Part shown: positions 1 through 7,847 of the stretch, in pieces
Position numbering within the stretch: the stretch's first letter is position 1
Layout: every line of letters begins with the position of its first letter
Assembly (NCBI RefSeq): GCF_041260665.1
Contig: NZ_JBGCCT010000029.1
Location: 86,175-150,174, forward strand
DNA: 64,000 nt
Direction of reading: 5' to 3'
From: Catenulispora sp. GP43
GTDB taxonomy: Bacteria > Actinomycetota > Actinomycetes > Streptomycetales > Catenulisporaceae
The notes under the pieces: model-generated
What the model was told of the DNA's origin: nothing
Seen by the model: only the letters and a program-made list of their open reading frames with translations
Database searches by the model: none
Made by a program: the position numbers and the translations under genes

Positions 1-1
1 G

Positions 2-1015
2 GGTGCCGTCGTACGTCCAGCGGTATGGCTTGGCGGTGTCGTTCTTCGCGATCACGTAGGTCTCGATCTTGTCGATGAGGTCATCGCGGCTGGTGAAGTC
101 GCCGTGACGGATCACGGCTCGGGTGAGGGCGGAGAAGTACAGTTCGACCTGGTTCAGCCAGGACGCGTGTGGCGGGGTCCAGTGCACGTGCCAGCGTGGG
201 TGCGCCGCCAGCCATGCCTTGGTCTTCTTGGCCACGTGCGAGGAGCCGTTGTCGAGCACGGCGTGGATGTCACGGCCCGGTGCGATCAGCTGGTCCAGGC
301 AGCACAGGAAGGCGATGAAGGTATCGGCGTCGTTGCGGGCGATGATCTCGGTGAGGGCTTGTCCGGTGTCGATGTCGAACGCCGCGACCAGTGAGGCGAT
401 GCCGTGGCGGACGTACTCGAACTCCCGTCGTGCCGGCTGGCCGGGTACGGCCGGGACGGCGGGGTGTTTGCGGGAGCGGGCGGCGATCGCGGTCTTCTCG
501 TCGATGGACAACCGCACCGCCTGGGCTGGCGGGTTCAGATACAGGTCGCAGATATCGGCGGCACGCTCCCAGAACGCCGGGTCGTCGCCGCGGGTCAGCC
601 AGCCGCGGACCTTGTGCGGCTTCAGGTCGGCCTCGGCGAGGATCCGCCCGACCTGGGATGCCGAGACGGTGATGTTCTCGGCGGCGGCCAGGCGCTGGGC
701 GATGAGCCGGTGTGACCAGATCGCCTCCGGCCCCGGCGGGGCCGAGGTTGCGACTGCCACCACCGCGACCCGCTCGGTCTGGCCCAGCCGCCCGGGACGC
801 CCGGGACGTTCGGCATCAGCCAGCCCGGCAAGGCCGTGCTCGGCGAACCGGCCACGCCACATGCGCACCGTACCGGTATCGGCGCCCACGACCGCGGCGA
901 TCGCGGCGTTCGTGGCACCATCGGCGGCGGACGCGGTCCGCGATGCGGCCAGCTTGGCCAACCTGCGGTGTGTCGCCTCATCCAGCACGATCGGCACCGC
1001 CTGCGGCACGGCCAT
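2..1015 (-). CDS. IS630-family transposase, C-terminus cut by window edge
   Basis: Read on the minus strand from ATG at 1015 (a GTG two codons upstream at 1021 is also possible), the frame stays open for 338 residues to the first bases of the window. An N-terminal helix-turn-helix region (about residues 15-60, then GRPGR at about 90) is followed by a DDE catalytic domain. Asp172 lies in IDEK, Asp255 in LDNGSSH and Glu291 in NQVELYFS. The D-35-E spacing is that of the IS630/Tc1 superfamily. The last visible residues (PYRWTYDGT) match the usual IS630 C-terminus, so only a few residues should be missing. Such elements insert at TA dinucleotides; the left end is outside the window, so inverted repeats cannot be assigned. 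The protein looks intact rather than decayed. Confidence 0.9.
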   Translation of the reverse strand, partial: MAVPQAVPIVLDEATHRRLAKLAASRTASAADGATNAAIAAVVGADTGTVRMWRGRFAEHGLAGLADAERPGRPGRLGQTERVAVVAVATSAPPGPEAIWSHRLIAQRLAAAENITVSASQVGRILAEADLKPHKVRGWLTRGDDPAFWERAADICDLYLNPPAQAVRLSIDEKTAIAARSRKHPAVPAVPGQPARREFEYVRHGIASLVAAFDIDTGQALTEIIARNDADTFIAFLCCLDQLIAPGRDIHAVLDNGSSHVAKKTKAWLAAHPRWHVHWTPPHASWLNQVELYFSALTRAVIRHGDFTSRDDLIDKIETYVIAKNDTAKPYRWTYDGT

Positions 1016-1089
1016 CCCCACCCCCGCCTAATCAGATCCCTGGCATCAACGGGGTCGATCATCGCCGCACGGCGGGGGTATGCGGCACG

Positions 1090-1443
1090 ATGGGACCCAT
1101 GCCGAAGAACCCGCCGGAATCCATGCAGGTCAACCTGCGCCAGCGCCTCAACCGGCACGCCAAGCAGCGCTGGCCAGCGCTGGCCGGCATCGACGTGCGC
1201 TACCGGGCCGGGTTCGCCTACCTCGACGGACGGCTGCCCGACGGCGAGGTGCTCAAGCTGTGCCGACTGCGCTTCAACGGCGTCATGCACACCTGGGGCT
1301 TCGCCATCTACCTGGCCAGCAGCGACAAATATGAAGACAACATCCTGCCCTCGGGACTACCCTTCGGCAGCCCCGAGGAAGCCCTGGACTGCGCCTGCGG
1401 CCTCTACCTCAACGACCCCACCGCCTGGCTACCCCAGTCCTGA
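1090..1443 (+). CDS. Small conserved-looking protein of unknown function next to the transposase
   Basis: A 117-residue ORF in clean high-GC3 codons. It starts at ATG 1090 (MGPMPKNP) or at the second ATG at 1099. It is moderately basic at the N-terminus (NLRQRLNRHAKQRW), then has a short beta-rich body (VRYRAGFAYLDGRLPDG, RLRFNGVMHTWGFAIYLAS) and ends TAWLPQS. There is no signal peptide, transmembrane segment or recognisable catalytic motif. It begins 75 bp from the divergent IS630 transposase, so it may be a flanking host gene or a passenger of a mobile segment; I cannot decide. The frame upstream of 1090 is antisense to the transposase and is not coding. Function unknown. Confidence 0.6.
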   Translation: MGPMPKNPPESMQVNLRQRLNRHAKQRWPALAGIDVRYRAGFAYLDGRLPDGEVLKLCRLRFNGVMHTWGFAIYLASSDKYEDNILPSGLPFGSPEEALDCACGLYLNDPTAWLPQS

Positions 1444-1625
1444 AGGAATGACGTGGTGCTGCACTAGGTCTGGGCCACTGAGTGACCGGGATCTGATTGT
1501 CATACCGCAGAGCCCGAACACCAGCACACTTTCTCGTAACAGAATGACAGAAACCTCCCATTGTCGGCGATGTCCGATTACAGTTGATTCGAGCACGAAA
1601 GTTCGAATCACCCGGGAGGGACCCC

Positions 1626-2216
1626 ATGACCGCCGTCAGCAACCTGCCGCACCCCCGCACCGCCCACACCGACCTCACCGAACGGGTCGACGATCTCGAT
1701 GCCCTGATCTGGGCCGCCGCCCGGGACACCGACGACCCGCAGCTGGCCGTCCTCAGAGCCCGCGAGTTCGCCGAGTCGGTCTTCATAGGAATCGTCCTGA
1801 CCATCGGGTCCGGGGCGCACCGGCTCAACTGCTCAGTACCGACGTCATCCGGCCCCGTCACCGCTGGCGAGGACCTGCGGCTGGACATCGCCACGGAGAT
1901 CCCGGCGGTCGGCCTGCCGGCGTCCGGGGCCGAGCGCGAGCTGTGCGAGCTGTTCGCGCTGGCGCACGTCAGCGGCGCCGAGGCGACACTGATCCTGCGC
2001 TCGCGTCCGCTGCTGGAGCCGGACGCCGGCTCCGGGACGCCCGGATACGTGGTGCGCGGCTGGCGCGTGGCCGGCGGCACGACTACGCCGATCGACGCCG
2101 CCGGGATGTTCGCCTTCTGTTGTTCCGAGGCCAGCAGCGGCGAGCCGCTCCCCCTGGACCCCAACACCCGCTATGTCGACGCCCGGGCGCTGGTCACCCC
2201 ACCGGGGCCGGACTGA
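1626..2216 (+). CDS. Hypothetical protein, soluble, unknown function
   Basis: A 196-residue protein. The start is set by ATG 1626 behind a strong ribosome binding site (GGGAGGG at 1614-1620); a TTG at 1584 in the same frame has no such signal. The sequence is acidic, with no membrane segment. The N-terminal half (about residues 10-50) looks helical (LTERVDDLDALIWAA...DPQLAVLRAREFAE). The C-terminal half is rich in beta-prone stretches (GYVVRGWRVAGGTTTPIDAAGMFAF). I do not recognise a family. Its 3' end overlaps the convergent GH18-like gene by 23 bp. The 180 bp upstream is less GC-rich than its surroundings and probably holds the promoter. Confidence 0.65.
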   Translation: MTAVSNLPHPRTAHTDLTERVDDLDALIWAAARDTDDPQLAVLRAREFAESVFIGIVLTIGSGAHRLNCSVPTSSGPVTAGEDLRLDIATEIPAVGLPASGAERELCELFALAHVSGAEATLILRSRPLLEPDAGSGTPGYVVRGWRVAGGTTTPIDAAGMFAFCCSEASSGEPLPLDPNTRYVDARALVTPPGPD

Positions 2217-3327
2217 GCCAGTCGGCGTGGTAGGCCGCCCAGTCGGCCGGGGTCGCGGCGAAGTCGACGTACAGCGCGACGCCGAACGGCCGGGACGACG
2301 GATGTGCGCCGAGCCCCAGGCGTACCCCGTCCAGCGCCGCGGGCATGGTCTCGGCGTTGACCCAGTGGCCGGGGTCGTGGGTGTGGAAGGCCGGGACCCC
2401 GATGAAGAGCTGGACGTTCCGCGGCACCGCGCTCAGGGCCACCTGTGTCTGCCGGGCCACATAGCCCCGGTAGGCCCACGCCGTGGGCAGGGAGGTGTCG
2501 TAGGCCATGACCGCCACCTGGTCGCAGTCCACCGCGACCCGGTGGAGGTAGTCCTGGGACCACCACTTCGGATGCCCGGCCAGGAAGTCGCCCGGGAACC
2601 GGAAGCCGGACAGCGGCTCCACCTGCGGCACCGACGCCGACAGCAGCGCGTGGTGGGACGCGGTGACGGTGTGCGCCGCGCCGAGCACGTCCAGGAAGCC
2701 GGGGTCGCCGTCGGAGACCGGCTCGAAGTCGAAGTGGACGCCGTCGAACCCGCGGTCCAGCGCGGCGCCCACCCCCGCCACTATCCGGCCTCTGGTGGCG
2801 GGATCGTCCAGATGCAGGCTCGGCCCGCCGACGACCTGCCCGAGCCAGGCCTGGACCCGCACCCCGGGAAGCTCCCGGTGGACGGCGCCGATGAACCACT
2901 CGGCCTTCGGACTGCGCGCCGGGTTCAGCGAGCCGTCCATCTCGAAGGGGCCGTCGTGCACGAACAGATCCTTGATACCTGAAGAGCGAACCTGGGCCAC
3001 CAGGGCCTGGAGGTCGGCGTCGGTCTTCGGCGCCCCGGCGCTGCCGGGCTGCCACCCGACCCAGGCGTGGCCCAGCCACAGGGCGTCGTCGCCGGTACTG
3101 TGCGCGGCGGCCGGGGGCGTGCCGGCGCCTTCCGCGAACAACGCCGCACCGGTGACGCCGACCAGCGTGGCCAGCAGGGCGCACAGCGCCACCAGCGCCG
3201 CCAGGGCCCTGCGCCACCACCGCGGCAGGCTCCGGTACCAGGCGACGGGCCGATTCAGCGGGTTGCGCCGCCGGGGCCCGGGTATCTCATCGGGCTCGAC
3301 CGCGGGCTCAACCACCGACTCGACCAC
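2194..3327 (-). CDS. Membrane-anchored glycoside hydrolase family 18-like TIM-barrel protein
   Basis: The protein has 377 residues. The N-terminal 40 residues are cytoplasmic and basic, residues 41-66 form one hydrophobic signal-anchor, and the rest should lie outside the cell. The extracellular part reads as a GH18-like barrel: beta-strand segments LFVHDG and VRVQAWLG lead to DGVHFDFE (195-202), which matches the GH18 DxxDxDxE pattern except that His replaces the second Asp; the terminal Glu, the proton donor in GH18, is present. YVARQTQVAL and VQLFIGVPAF resemble later barrel strands. The substrate cannot be deduced; chitin-like or peptidoglycan-derived glycans are possible, and some members of this fold are non-catalytic. 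It is co-oriented with the MFS gene upstream (50 bp gap), so co-transcription is possible. Confidence 0.7.
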   Translation of the reverse strand: MVESVVEPAVEPDEIPGPRRRNPLNRPVAWYRSLPRWWRRALAALVALCALLATLVGVTGAALFAEGAGTPPAAAHSTGDDALWLGHAWVGWQPGSAGAPKTDADLQALVAQVRSSGIKDLFVHDGPFEMDGSLNPARSPKAEWFIGAVHRELPGVRVQAWLGQVVGGPSLHLDDPATRGRIVAGVGAALDRGFDGVHFDFEPVSDGDPGFLDVLGAAHTVTASHHALLSASVPQVEPLSGFRFPGDFLAGHPKWWSQDYLHRVAVDCDQVAVMAYDTSLPTAWAYRGYVARQTQVALSAVPRNVQLFIGVPAFHTHDPGHWVNAETMPAALDGVRLGLGAHPSSRPFGVALYVDFAATPADWAAYHADWLSPAPVG

Positions 3328-3376
3328 CGGGTCGCCCCTTTCCGACGGCGGGCTCTCGACGCCGTCGCCGCCCCGC

Positions 3377-4735
3377 CTATGCGCACACCGGCTCCGACCC
3401 CACCTCGGTCACCTCAGCCGACAACCCTGACGACGCGGCGACGACCGGCACCGGTTCCCAGCCCGCCTCGGCCGCCCGCAGCGCGGCCACCCGCACCGCC
3501 GAGCGGCGATCGAGCAGCAGCCACGCCGGCACACCGGCCGCGCCGAGCACCAGGCTCGCCCACAGCACCGCCGAGGCGCCGATGGCGCTCAGCGCCCAAC
3601 CGCCCAGCAGCGGACCGACGATTCCGGCGACGCTCCAGGCCAGCGTCGACATGCCCTGATACCGCCCGCGCAGGTGCGCCGGCGCCAGATCCGCCCCCAA
3701 CGCCATCTGCGGCGGCGTGCTCCCGATCTCCGCGATCGTCCACACCGCCACCGAGCCCGCGTAGACCCCCATCGGGTGTCCCACCACCGAGATCAGCAGC
3801 GGCACCGCGAACCCCGCTCCCATCAGGAACGACGAGGCGGCCAGCACCGAGCCATGGGTGTAGCGGCGCATCCAGGTCGTCATCGGCAGCTGCAGCACCC
3901 CGATGAGGATGCCGTTGAGCGCCGCGACGGCCCCGTACGCCCCGGGCCCGAGACCGTCCTGGCCCATCATGATCGGCTGCACCGTCTGCGCCTGCGAATA
4001 GATGATCGCCCCGACCAGCACCGCCCCCAGGAACCCCAGGAAGACCCGGTCCCGCAGCACATCGGCCAAGCTCCCGGCCGGCGCAGCGACTATCGCGCCC
4101 GCACCGTCCGAGCCCTCCGCAGCCCCGGCCACCGGCCGCGTCTCCGGCACCGTGAAGAAGACGACGACCGCGCAGCCCACATTCGCCAGCGCATCACCCA
4201 TGAACAACAGCGAATACCCGTGCGAAGCCACCGCCCCCGCCGACAGCATGGCAACCGCGAACCCCAGATTGATCGCCCAGTAGTTCAGCGCATAGGCCCG
4301 CCCCCGATCCCCCGACGGCACGATGTCCGCGATGATCGCCCCCGTCGCCGGCCGCGTCGCGTTGTTGGCCAACCCCGCCAAGAACGCCAACACCGCGATC
4401 AGCCCCACCGAGTGCACCGACCCGAGCGCCACCAACGTCACCGCCGAGGCCACCAGCGCCCCCAACAAGGTCCCCCGCCGCCCCACCCGGTCAGCCAGCA
4501 CACCCCCCACCACCGCGGAAACCGCAGCCCCCACAGCATTCAACGCGGCAACGAACCCCGCAAAAGCCGCCGAATGCCCCAACGACCGCGTCAGGTAGTA
4601 CGACAAGAACGGCGCCACGAACGCCCCCGTCCGCGCCACCAACGTACTGACCCACACCCACCAGAAAACGCGCGGCAGCCCCCCGACATCCAGCACACGC
4701 AGCACCCTCGCCCGCACAACCCCACCCCAGTCCAC
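3377..4735 (-). CDS. MFS transporter (drug/metabolite exporter type)
   Basis: A 452-residue polytopic membrane protein with about 12 hydrophobic segments. The loop between helices 2 and 3 carries GGVLADRVGRRG (77-88), the major-facilitator motif A, and a central cytoplasmic loop near residue 210 (ETRPVAGAAEGSDG) separates the two halves. The architecture is that of DHA1-type proton-driven exporters such as the multidrug MdtH/YttB-like group. Substrate unknown. The start used (MDWGGVVRAR) leaves the usual short cytoplasmic leader. The gene is followed at 50 bp by the GH18-like gene on the same strand. Nothing in the sequence indicates a dedicated regulator. Confidence 0.85.
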   Translation of the reverse strand: MDWGGVVRARVLRVLDVGGLPRVFWWVWVSTLVARTGAFVAPFLSYYLTRSLGHSAAFAGFVAALNAVGAAVSAVVGGVLADRVGRRGTLLGALVASAVTLVALGSVHSVGLIAVLAFLAGLANNATRPATGAIIADIVPSGDRGRAYALNYWAINLGFAVAMLSAGAVASHGYSLLFMGDALANVGCAVVVFFTVPETRPVAGAAEGSDGAGAIVAAPAGSLADVLRDRVFLGFLGAVLVGAIIYSQAQTVQPIMMGQDGLGPGAYGAVAALNGILIGVLQLPMTTWMRRYTHGSVLAASSFLMGAGFAVPLLISVVGHPMGVYAGSVAVWTIAEIGSTPPQMALGADLAPAHLRGRYQGMSTLAWSVAGIVGPLLGGWALSAIGASAVLWASLVLGAAGVPAWLLLDRRSAVRVAALRAAEAGWEPVPVVAASSGLSAEVTEVGSEPVCA

Positions 4736-5090
4736 GCCGCCAACCCGCAGCCACCCAGCACGCGGTAATCACCACCCCGCCGCGCGAGACGTTACCGACG
4801 AGGTCCGACACCCGCACCGGCTTTTCAGCAGCCCCGGCCCAGACACGCGCGGCGCCCGACGGCGTTCACGGGGCGCGATCTGGTCAACCGGGAACGGGAT
4901 GACGACCTGGATACCGCACCGCCGCAGGTGGCCGCAGATCGCTTTCGACGAGTAGGCCTGTCGGCGCTCGGCCAGCTCCGGCGGACTCGCCTCACCCCCG
5001 AAGATCAACAACCTGACGTCAGCCAGCGCGCGTGCCGCCAACAAGCCCGCGCATAGCCCTCCGAAGCAATCCCGCCCCAGACAACGCCAA
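4736..5090. other. Intergenic stretch containing transposase debris
   Basis: About 355 bp between the MFS gene and the tRNA-cluster terminator. The only recognisable content is the IS5-type transposase fragment described separately (4858-4960). The remainder shows no convincing ORF or repeat; the upstream region of the MFS gene (4736-4860) presumably contains its promoter, but no clear -10/-35 pair is visible. Confidence 0.5.
4858..4960 (-). pseudogene. IS5/IS4-type (DDE_Tnp_1) transposase remnant
   Basis: On the minus strand this short stretch reads AYSSKAICGHLRRCGI followed by QVVIPFPVDQIAPRERRR. It closely resembles the conserved C-terminal block of actinobacterial IS5-family transposases (typically AYSSRAIRxHLRRRGI...IPExxDQxxNRxRRG). 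Flanking sequence before and after does not continue the homology: the DDE residues upstream and the GGRPPxFD block downstream are missing. It is therefore a decayed fragment, not an active element. Its position directly beside the tRNA cluster suggests an old insertion or excision scar. Confidence 0.6.
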
Positions 5091-5118
5091 AGGGCCCGGA
5101 TCCGTAGATCCGAGCCCT
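5091..5118 (-). terminator. Intrinsic terminator of the tRNA cluster
   Basis: A 12-bp stem with a 4-nt loop, lying 9 bp beyond the 3' end of tRNA-Val on the minus strand. The single non-Watson-Crick position (5096/5113) is G-U only in the minus-strand RNA, and the minus strand continues with TTT after the stem. This marks it as the terminator for the minus-strand tRNA operon. Confidence 0.75.
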
Positions 5119-5127
5119 CCGAACAAG

Positions 5128-5199
5128 TGGGCGATACTGGGATTGAACCAGTGACCTCTTCCGTGTCAGGGAAGCGCTCTCCCGCTGAGCTAATCGCCC
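5128..5199 (-). tRNA. tRNA-Val (anticodon GAC)
   Basis: 72 nt on the minus strand: 7-bp acceptor stem GGGCGAT/ATCGCCC, D-arm TAGCTCAGCGGGAGAGC, anticodon stem CTTCC/GGAAG with loop CTGACAC giving anticodon GAC, TpsiC arm with GGTTCAATCC, and discriminator A at 5128. CCA is not encoded. It is the last gene of a Gly-Cys-Val cluster. Confidence 0.95.
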
Positions 5200-5261
5200 G
5201 TGCTGTATTACATTGTCTTGCTCACTGCTGGTCCTGCTGCCCTGCTACTTGCCGTCGTGCG

Positions 5262-5332
5262 AGGTGGTGACGGGATTTGAACCCGTGTAGACGGCTTTGC
5301 AGGCCGTTGCCTCGCCTCTCGGCCACACCACC
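5262..5332 (-). tRNA. tRNA-Cys (anticodon GCA)
   Basis: 71 nt on the minus strand with acceptor stem GGTGGTG/CACCACC, anticodon loop CTGCAAA (anticodon GCA), TpsiC arm GGTTCAAATCC and discriminator U73 at 5262, the identity element of bacterial tRNA-Cys. It lies between the Gly and Val genes, an order also known from other actinomycetes. Confidence 0.95.
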
Positions 5333-5387
5333 GTGGGAGTGGGCTCGATCAGGCGTGGAACACGGTACCCGACCAGCCTTCCAACCG

Positions 5388-5460
5388 AGCGGATGACGAG
5401 ACTCGAACTCGCGACCCTCACCTTGGCAAGGTGATGCTCTACCAACTGAGCCACATCCGC
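5388..5460 (-). tRNA. tRNA-Gly (anticodon GCC)
   Basis: 73 nt on the minus strand: acceptor stem GCGGATG/CATCCGC, anticodon stem TCACC/GGTGA with loop TTGCCAA (anticodon GCC), TpsiC arm GAGTTCGAGTCTC and discriminator U. It is the first gene of the three-tRNA cluster. Confidence 0.95.
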
Positions 5461-5780
5461 GTGCGCTTCCGGGGTTTTCGCTTGGTTTCCCTCGCTGCGC
5501 CCCCTGGCGACACCATGAACTGTAGCGGATAGGGCCGGGGATCCAAAAACCATTCCCCTCAGGCGTCACAGGGTTGGGTTGAAATCATCTCGAACTTGGG
5601 CAGAACGGTGTCCATGGTCTCACTGGGCGAGCATGCCGCTACACTGAGTCGCCATTCGTTCGGGTGGTTCGGCGGTGGTGGCCGGTCGGGGTGCTGGTCC
5701 GCGCGGCGACGATGGTGCGGGCCGGTCGGCGGGTCGGCGGTCGGTCCGGGTTTCTGGTGTGGACGGGAAGAGGTGCGGGG
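5461..5780. other. Divergent intergenic region between tRNA cluster and protease gene
   Basis: About 320 bp. The left part holds the likely tRNA promoter (5519-5546, minus). Around 5640-5645 TACACT could be a -10 element for the protease gene, without a convincing -35. The segment 5664-5780 is an in-frame upstream extension of the protease ORF but is judged non-coding because the ribosome binding site is at 5767-5775. Confidence 0.4.
5519..5546 (-). promoter_or_regulatory. Candidate sigma-70-type promoter of the tRNA operon
   Basis: On the minus strand, TTGGAT (5541-5546) and TACAGT (5519-5524) are separated by 16 bp. This would place transcription start near 5512, about 50 nt before tRNA-Gly. 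It fits a housekeeping promoter, but the call rests only on motif spacing. Confidence 0.4.
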
Positions 5781-6704
5781 ATGGCGCGGCTGAGGCGGCG
5801 GGTCGCACGGATGGCGGCGTGGGGCGTCGCGGGGGTGCTGACGGTGGCCGGGGTGGCTGCGGCCACCGCGCTGGGAGCGCCGGCGACGCCCGTGGCGGCG
5901 ACGTTGCGGCCGATTCCGCGGATCGTCGGGGGTGCCGCGGCACCGGATGGTGCGTATCCGTTCATGGCCGCGTTGCAACAGTGGGTCGGCAACGGTTACC
6001 TCACCATCTGCGGCGGGACGCTCATCGCGCCGGATGAGGTGCTGACCGCGGCGCATTGCGTGGACCAGTGGTCGGTCGGGCAGGCGGCTTCTGACGGGGA
6101 GCCCAAGGAGCGCGTCATCGTGGGGCGGACTGTGCTGAGCGCCAGTGACGGCGCGGTTCGGCTGCCCCAGGCCATCCGCGTGGATCCGACCTGGGACTCG
6201 GCCACCGAGTCCGACGACGCCGCGGTGGTGCAGCTCGACTCGCCGATCGACGGCGTCGCCTCGCCGAACATGCCGACCTCCGGCAACCAGGCCTACGAGC
6301 AGCCCGGGACCCCGGCGCGCGCCATCGGCTGGGGCAGCACCCAGCCGCAGGGACCGGCCGACGTCGGCGGCGGCGTCTACCCGGACGAGCTGCGCCAGGT
6401 GGACCTCCCGCTGGTCGGCGACGTCCCCTGCCAGAGCGTGTTCGACGGCGTCCGCAATCCCGCGCTCTACCCTCAGGAGATGCTCTGCGCCGGGGGCGAC
6501 GGCCGGCACGACGCCTGCACCGGCGACAGCGGCGGCCCGCTGCTGAGCCCGCTGCCCGGCGGCACCTGGGAGCTGATCGGCGTCACCAGTTGGGGCAACG
6601 GTTGCGCGGTCCCGGGCACGCCCGGCGTGTTCACCCGCCTGTCGGCGCCGGACATCCACAACTTCGTGGCCAGCGCGAGCGGGGCATCCGACTTCGGACC
6701 GTGA
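5781..6704 (+). CDS. Secreted trypsin-like serine protease (S1 family)
   Basis: A 307-residue exported protease. ATG 5781 is preferred because GGAAGAGG lies just upstream and the resulting N-terminus is a classical Sec signal: MARLRRRVARM, a hydrophobic core (residues 12-31), then a short propeptide ending at Arg47. IVGG (48-51) is the trypsin-type activated N-terminus. The triad is His92 (TAAHC), Asp146 (DDAAVVQL) and Ser250 (TGDSGGP). Asp244, six residues before the serine, occupies the S1 pocket position 189, which predicts cleavage after Arg or Lys. Cys77-Cys93 and other cysteines are placed as in chymotrypsin folds. The protein ends shortly after the catalytic domain, without carbohydrate-binding or anchoring modules. 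It is transcribed alone; pabB follows after 89 bp. Confidence 0.9.
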   Translation: MARLRRRVARMAAWGVAGVLTVAGVAAATALGAPATPVAATLRPIPRIVGGAAAPDGAYPFMAALQQWVGNGYLTICGGTLIAPDEVLTAAHCVDQWSVGQAASDGEPKERVIVGRTVLSASDGAVRLPQAIRVDPTWDSATESDDAAVVQLDSPIDGVASPNMPTSGNQAYEQPGTPARAIGWGSTQPQGPADVGGGVYPDELRQVDLPLVGDVPCQSVFDGVRNPALYPQEMLCAGGDGRHDACTGDSGGPLLSPLPGGTWELIGVTSWGNGCAVPGTPGVFTRLSAPDIHNFVASASGASDFGP

Positions 6705-6793
6705 AGGCCGTGAAGGCTGTGAACGTCCCGAAGGCGGAAGGCGGGAAGATCGGGCCGGGAGCGGCCCGGTCAGCAGCCGGGAGACAATGAGAT

Positions 6794-7831
6794 GTGCCCT
6801 CCCGCCCGACTCCCATATCCGGCCCCGAGCCCGTGGCCCACTTCGCCGGCCGGCTCGCGACCGGGCTGCGCGACGTCACCTCGGACCTGACCGCCCTGGA
6901 CTCCGGCGGCTTCTGGGCCGTCGTGGGCACCTACGAAGGCGCCTGGACGCTGGCGCGCTTCGACGACGTCCGGGACGCTCCCCTGCCGCCGCCGAGGGCG
7001 CCTTGGCGCGGCCCCGACCGCGATGCGTGGGTCTCCTCCATGGATCAGGGCGCCTATGTCGGCGCCGTGAAAGCCATCCGCGACGAGATAGCCTCCGGCG
7101 AGGTCTACCAGGTGAACCTGTGCCGGGTCCTGTCCGCGCCGATCGATCCGCGGGCCGAGCCGCTCGCGCTGGCCGCGCGCCTGCGCATGGGGAATCCCGC
7201 TCCGTACGCCGGCTTGGTGGACGTCCCCGGGACCCGCGTGGTGACCGCCTCCCCCGAACTCTTCCTGCGCCGCGAGGGCCGCTCCGTCACCTCGGAGCCC
7301 ATCAAGGGCACCGCCCGGACCGCGGCGGAGTTCCTGCCGAAGGACACCGCCGAGAACATCATGATCGTCGACCTGGTCCGCAACGACCTGGCGCGGGTCG
7401 CCGAGATCGGCTCCGTGGAGGTGCCCGCGCTGCTGCGTGTCGAGCCGCACCCCGGGCTCGTCCACCTGGTCTCGACCGTGACCGCCGAGCTCGCTGCCGG
7501 CGCCGGCTGGCCCGAGCTGATCGCGGCCACCTTCCCGGCCGGGTCCATCACCGGCGCCCCCAAGAGCAGTGCGCTGCGCATCATCGACGAGTTGGAGAAC
7601 GCTCCGCGCGGCCCCTACTGCGGCGCCATCGGCTGGGTGGACGCCGACCGCGGGATCGGGGAGCTGGCGGTGGGCATCCGGACCTTCTGGTGGCAGGGCG
7701 ACCGACTGTGCTTCGGGACCGGGGCCGGCATCACGTGGGGATCCGATCCGCAGGGAGAATGGGACGAGACCGAGCTCAAGGCCGCGCGACTGCTGGCGGT
7801 CGCGTCCGGTCCGCAGCCGTCCGGGCAGTGA
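6794..7831 (+). CDS. pabB: Aminodeoxychorismate synthase component I
   Basis: A 345-residue chorismate-binding enzyme that aminates chorismate to 4-amino-4-deoxychorismate, the first step of p-aminobenzoate and folate synthesis. It starts at GTG 6794. It has the fold's conserved blocks GEVYQVNLCR, PIKGTARTAAEF, ENIMIVDLVRNDL, TFPAGSITGAPK and a C-terminal FGTGAGITWGSDP. Lys171 in PIKGT is the lysine that distinguishes PabB from anthranilate synthase, which has Ala there. The N-terminal part is short compared with TrpE and lacks the tryptophan-feedback LLES motif, again favouring PabB. pabC follows after 16 bp in the same direction. The glutaminase partner (PabA/TrpG) is not in the window and could be shared with tryptophan synthesis. 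Confidence 0.9.
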   Translation: MPSRPTPISGPEPVAHFAGRLATGLRDVTSDLTALDSGGFWAVVGTYEGAWTLARFDDVRDAPLPPPRAPWRGPDRDAWVSSMDQGAYVGAVKAIRDEIASGEVYQVNLCRVLSAPIDPRAEPLALAARLRMGNPAPYAGLVDVPGTRVVTASPELFLRREGRSVTSEPIKGTARTAAEFLPKDTAENIMIVDLVRNDLARVAEIGSVEVPALLRVEPHPGLVHLVSTVTAELAAGAGWPELIAATFPAGSITGAPKSSALRIIDELENAPRGPYCGAIGWVDADRGIGELAVGIRTFWWQGDRLCFGTGAGITWGSDPQGEWDETELKAARLLAVASGPQPSGQ

Positions 7832-7847
7832 AGGAGACTTGGGAGCC

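Noticed and set aside
123..1031. 302-codon plus-strand frame opposite the transposase
   Set aside because: The minus strand encodes a full DDE transposase; the plus frame is Arg/Ala/Ser noise.
5664..5780. Longer N-terminus of the trypsin-like protease
   Set aside because: The upstream extension is Trp/Arg/Gly-rich and lacks a start signal; ATG 5781 has a ribosome binding site and gives a proper signal peptide.
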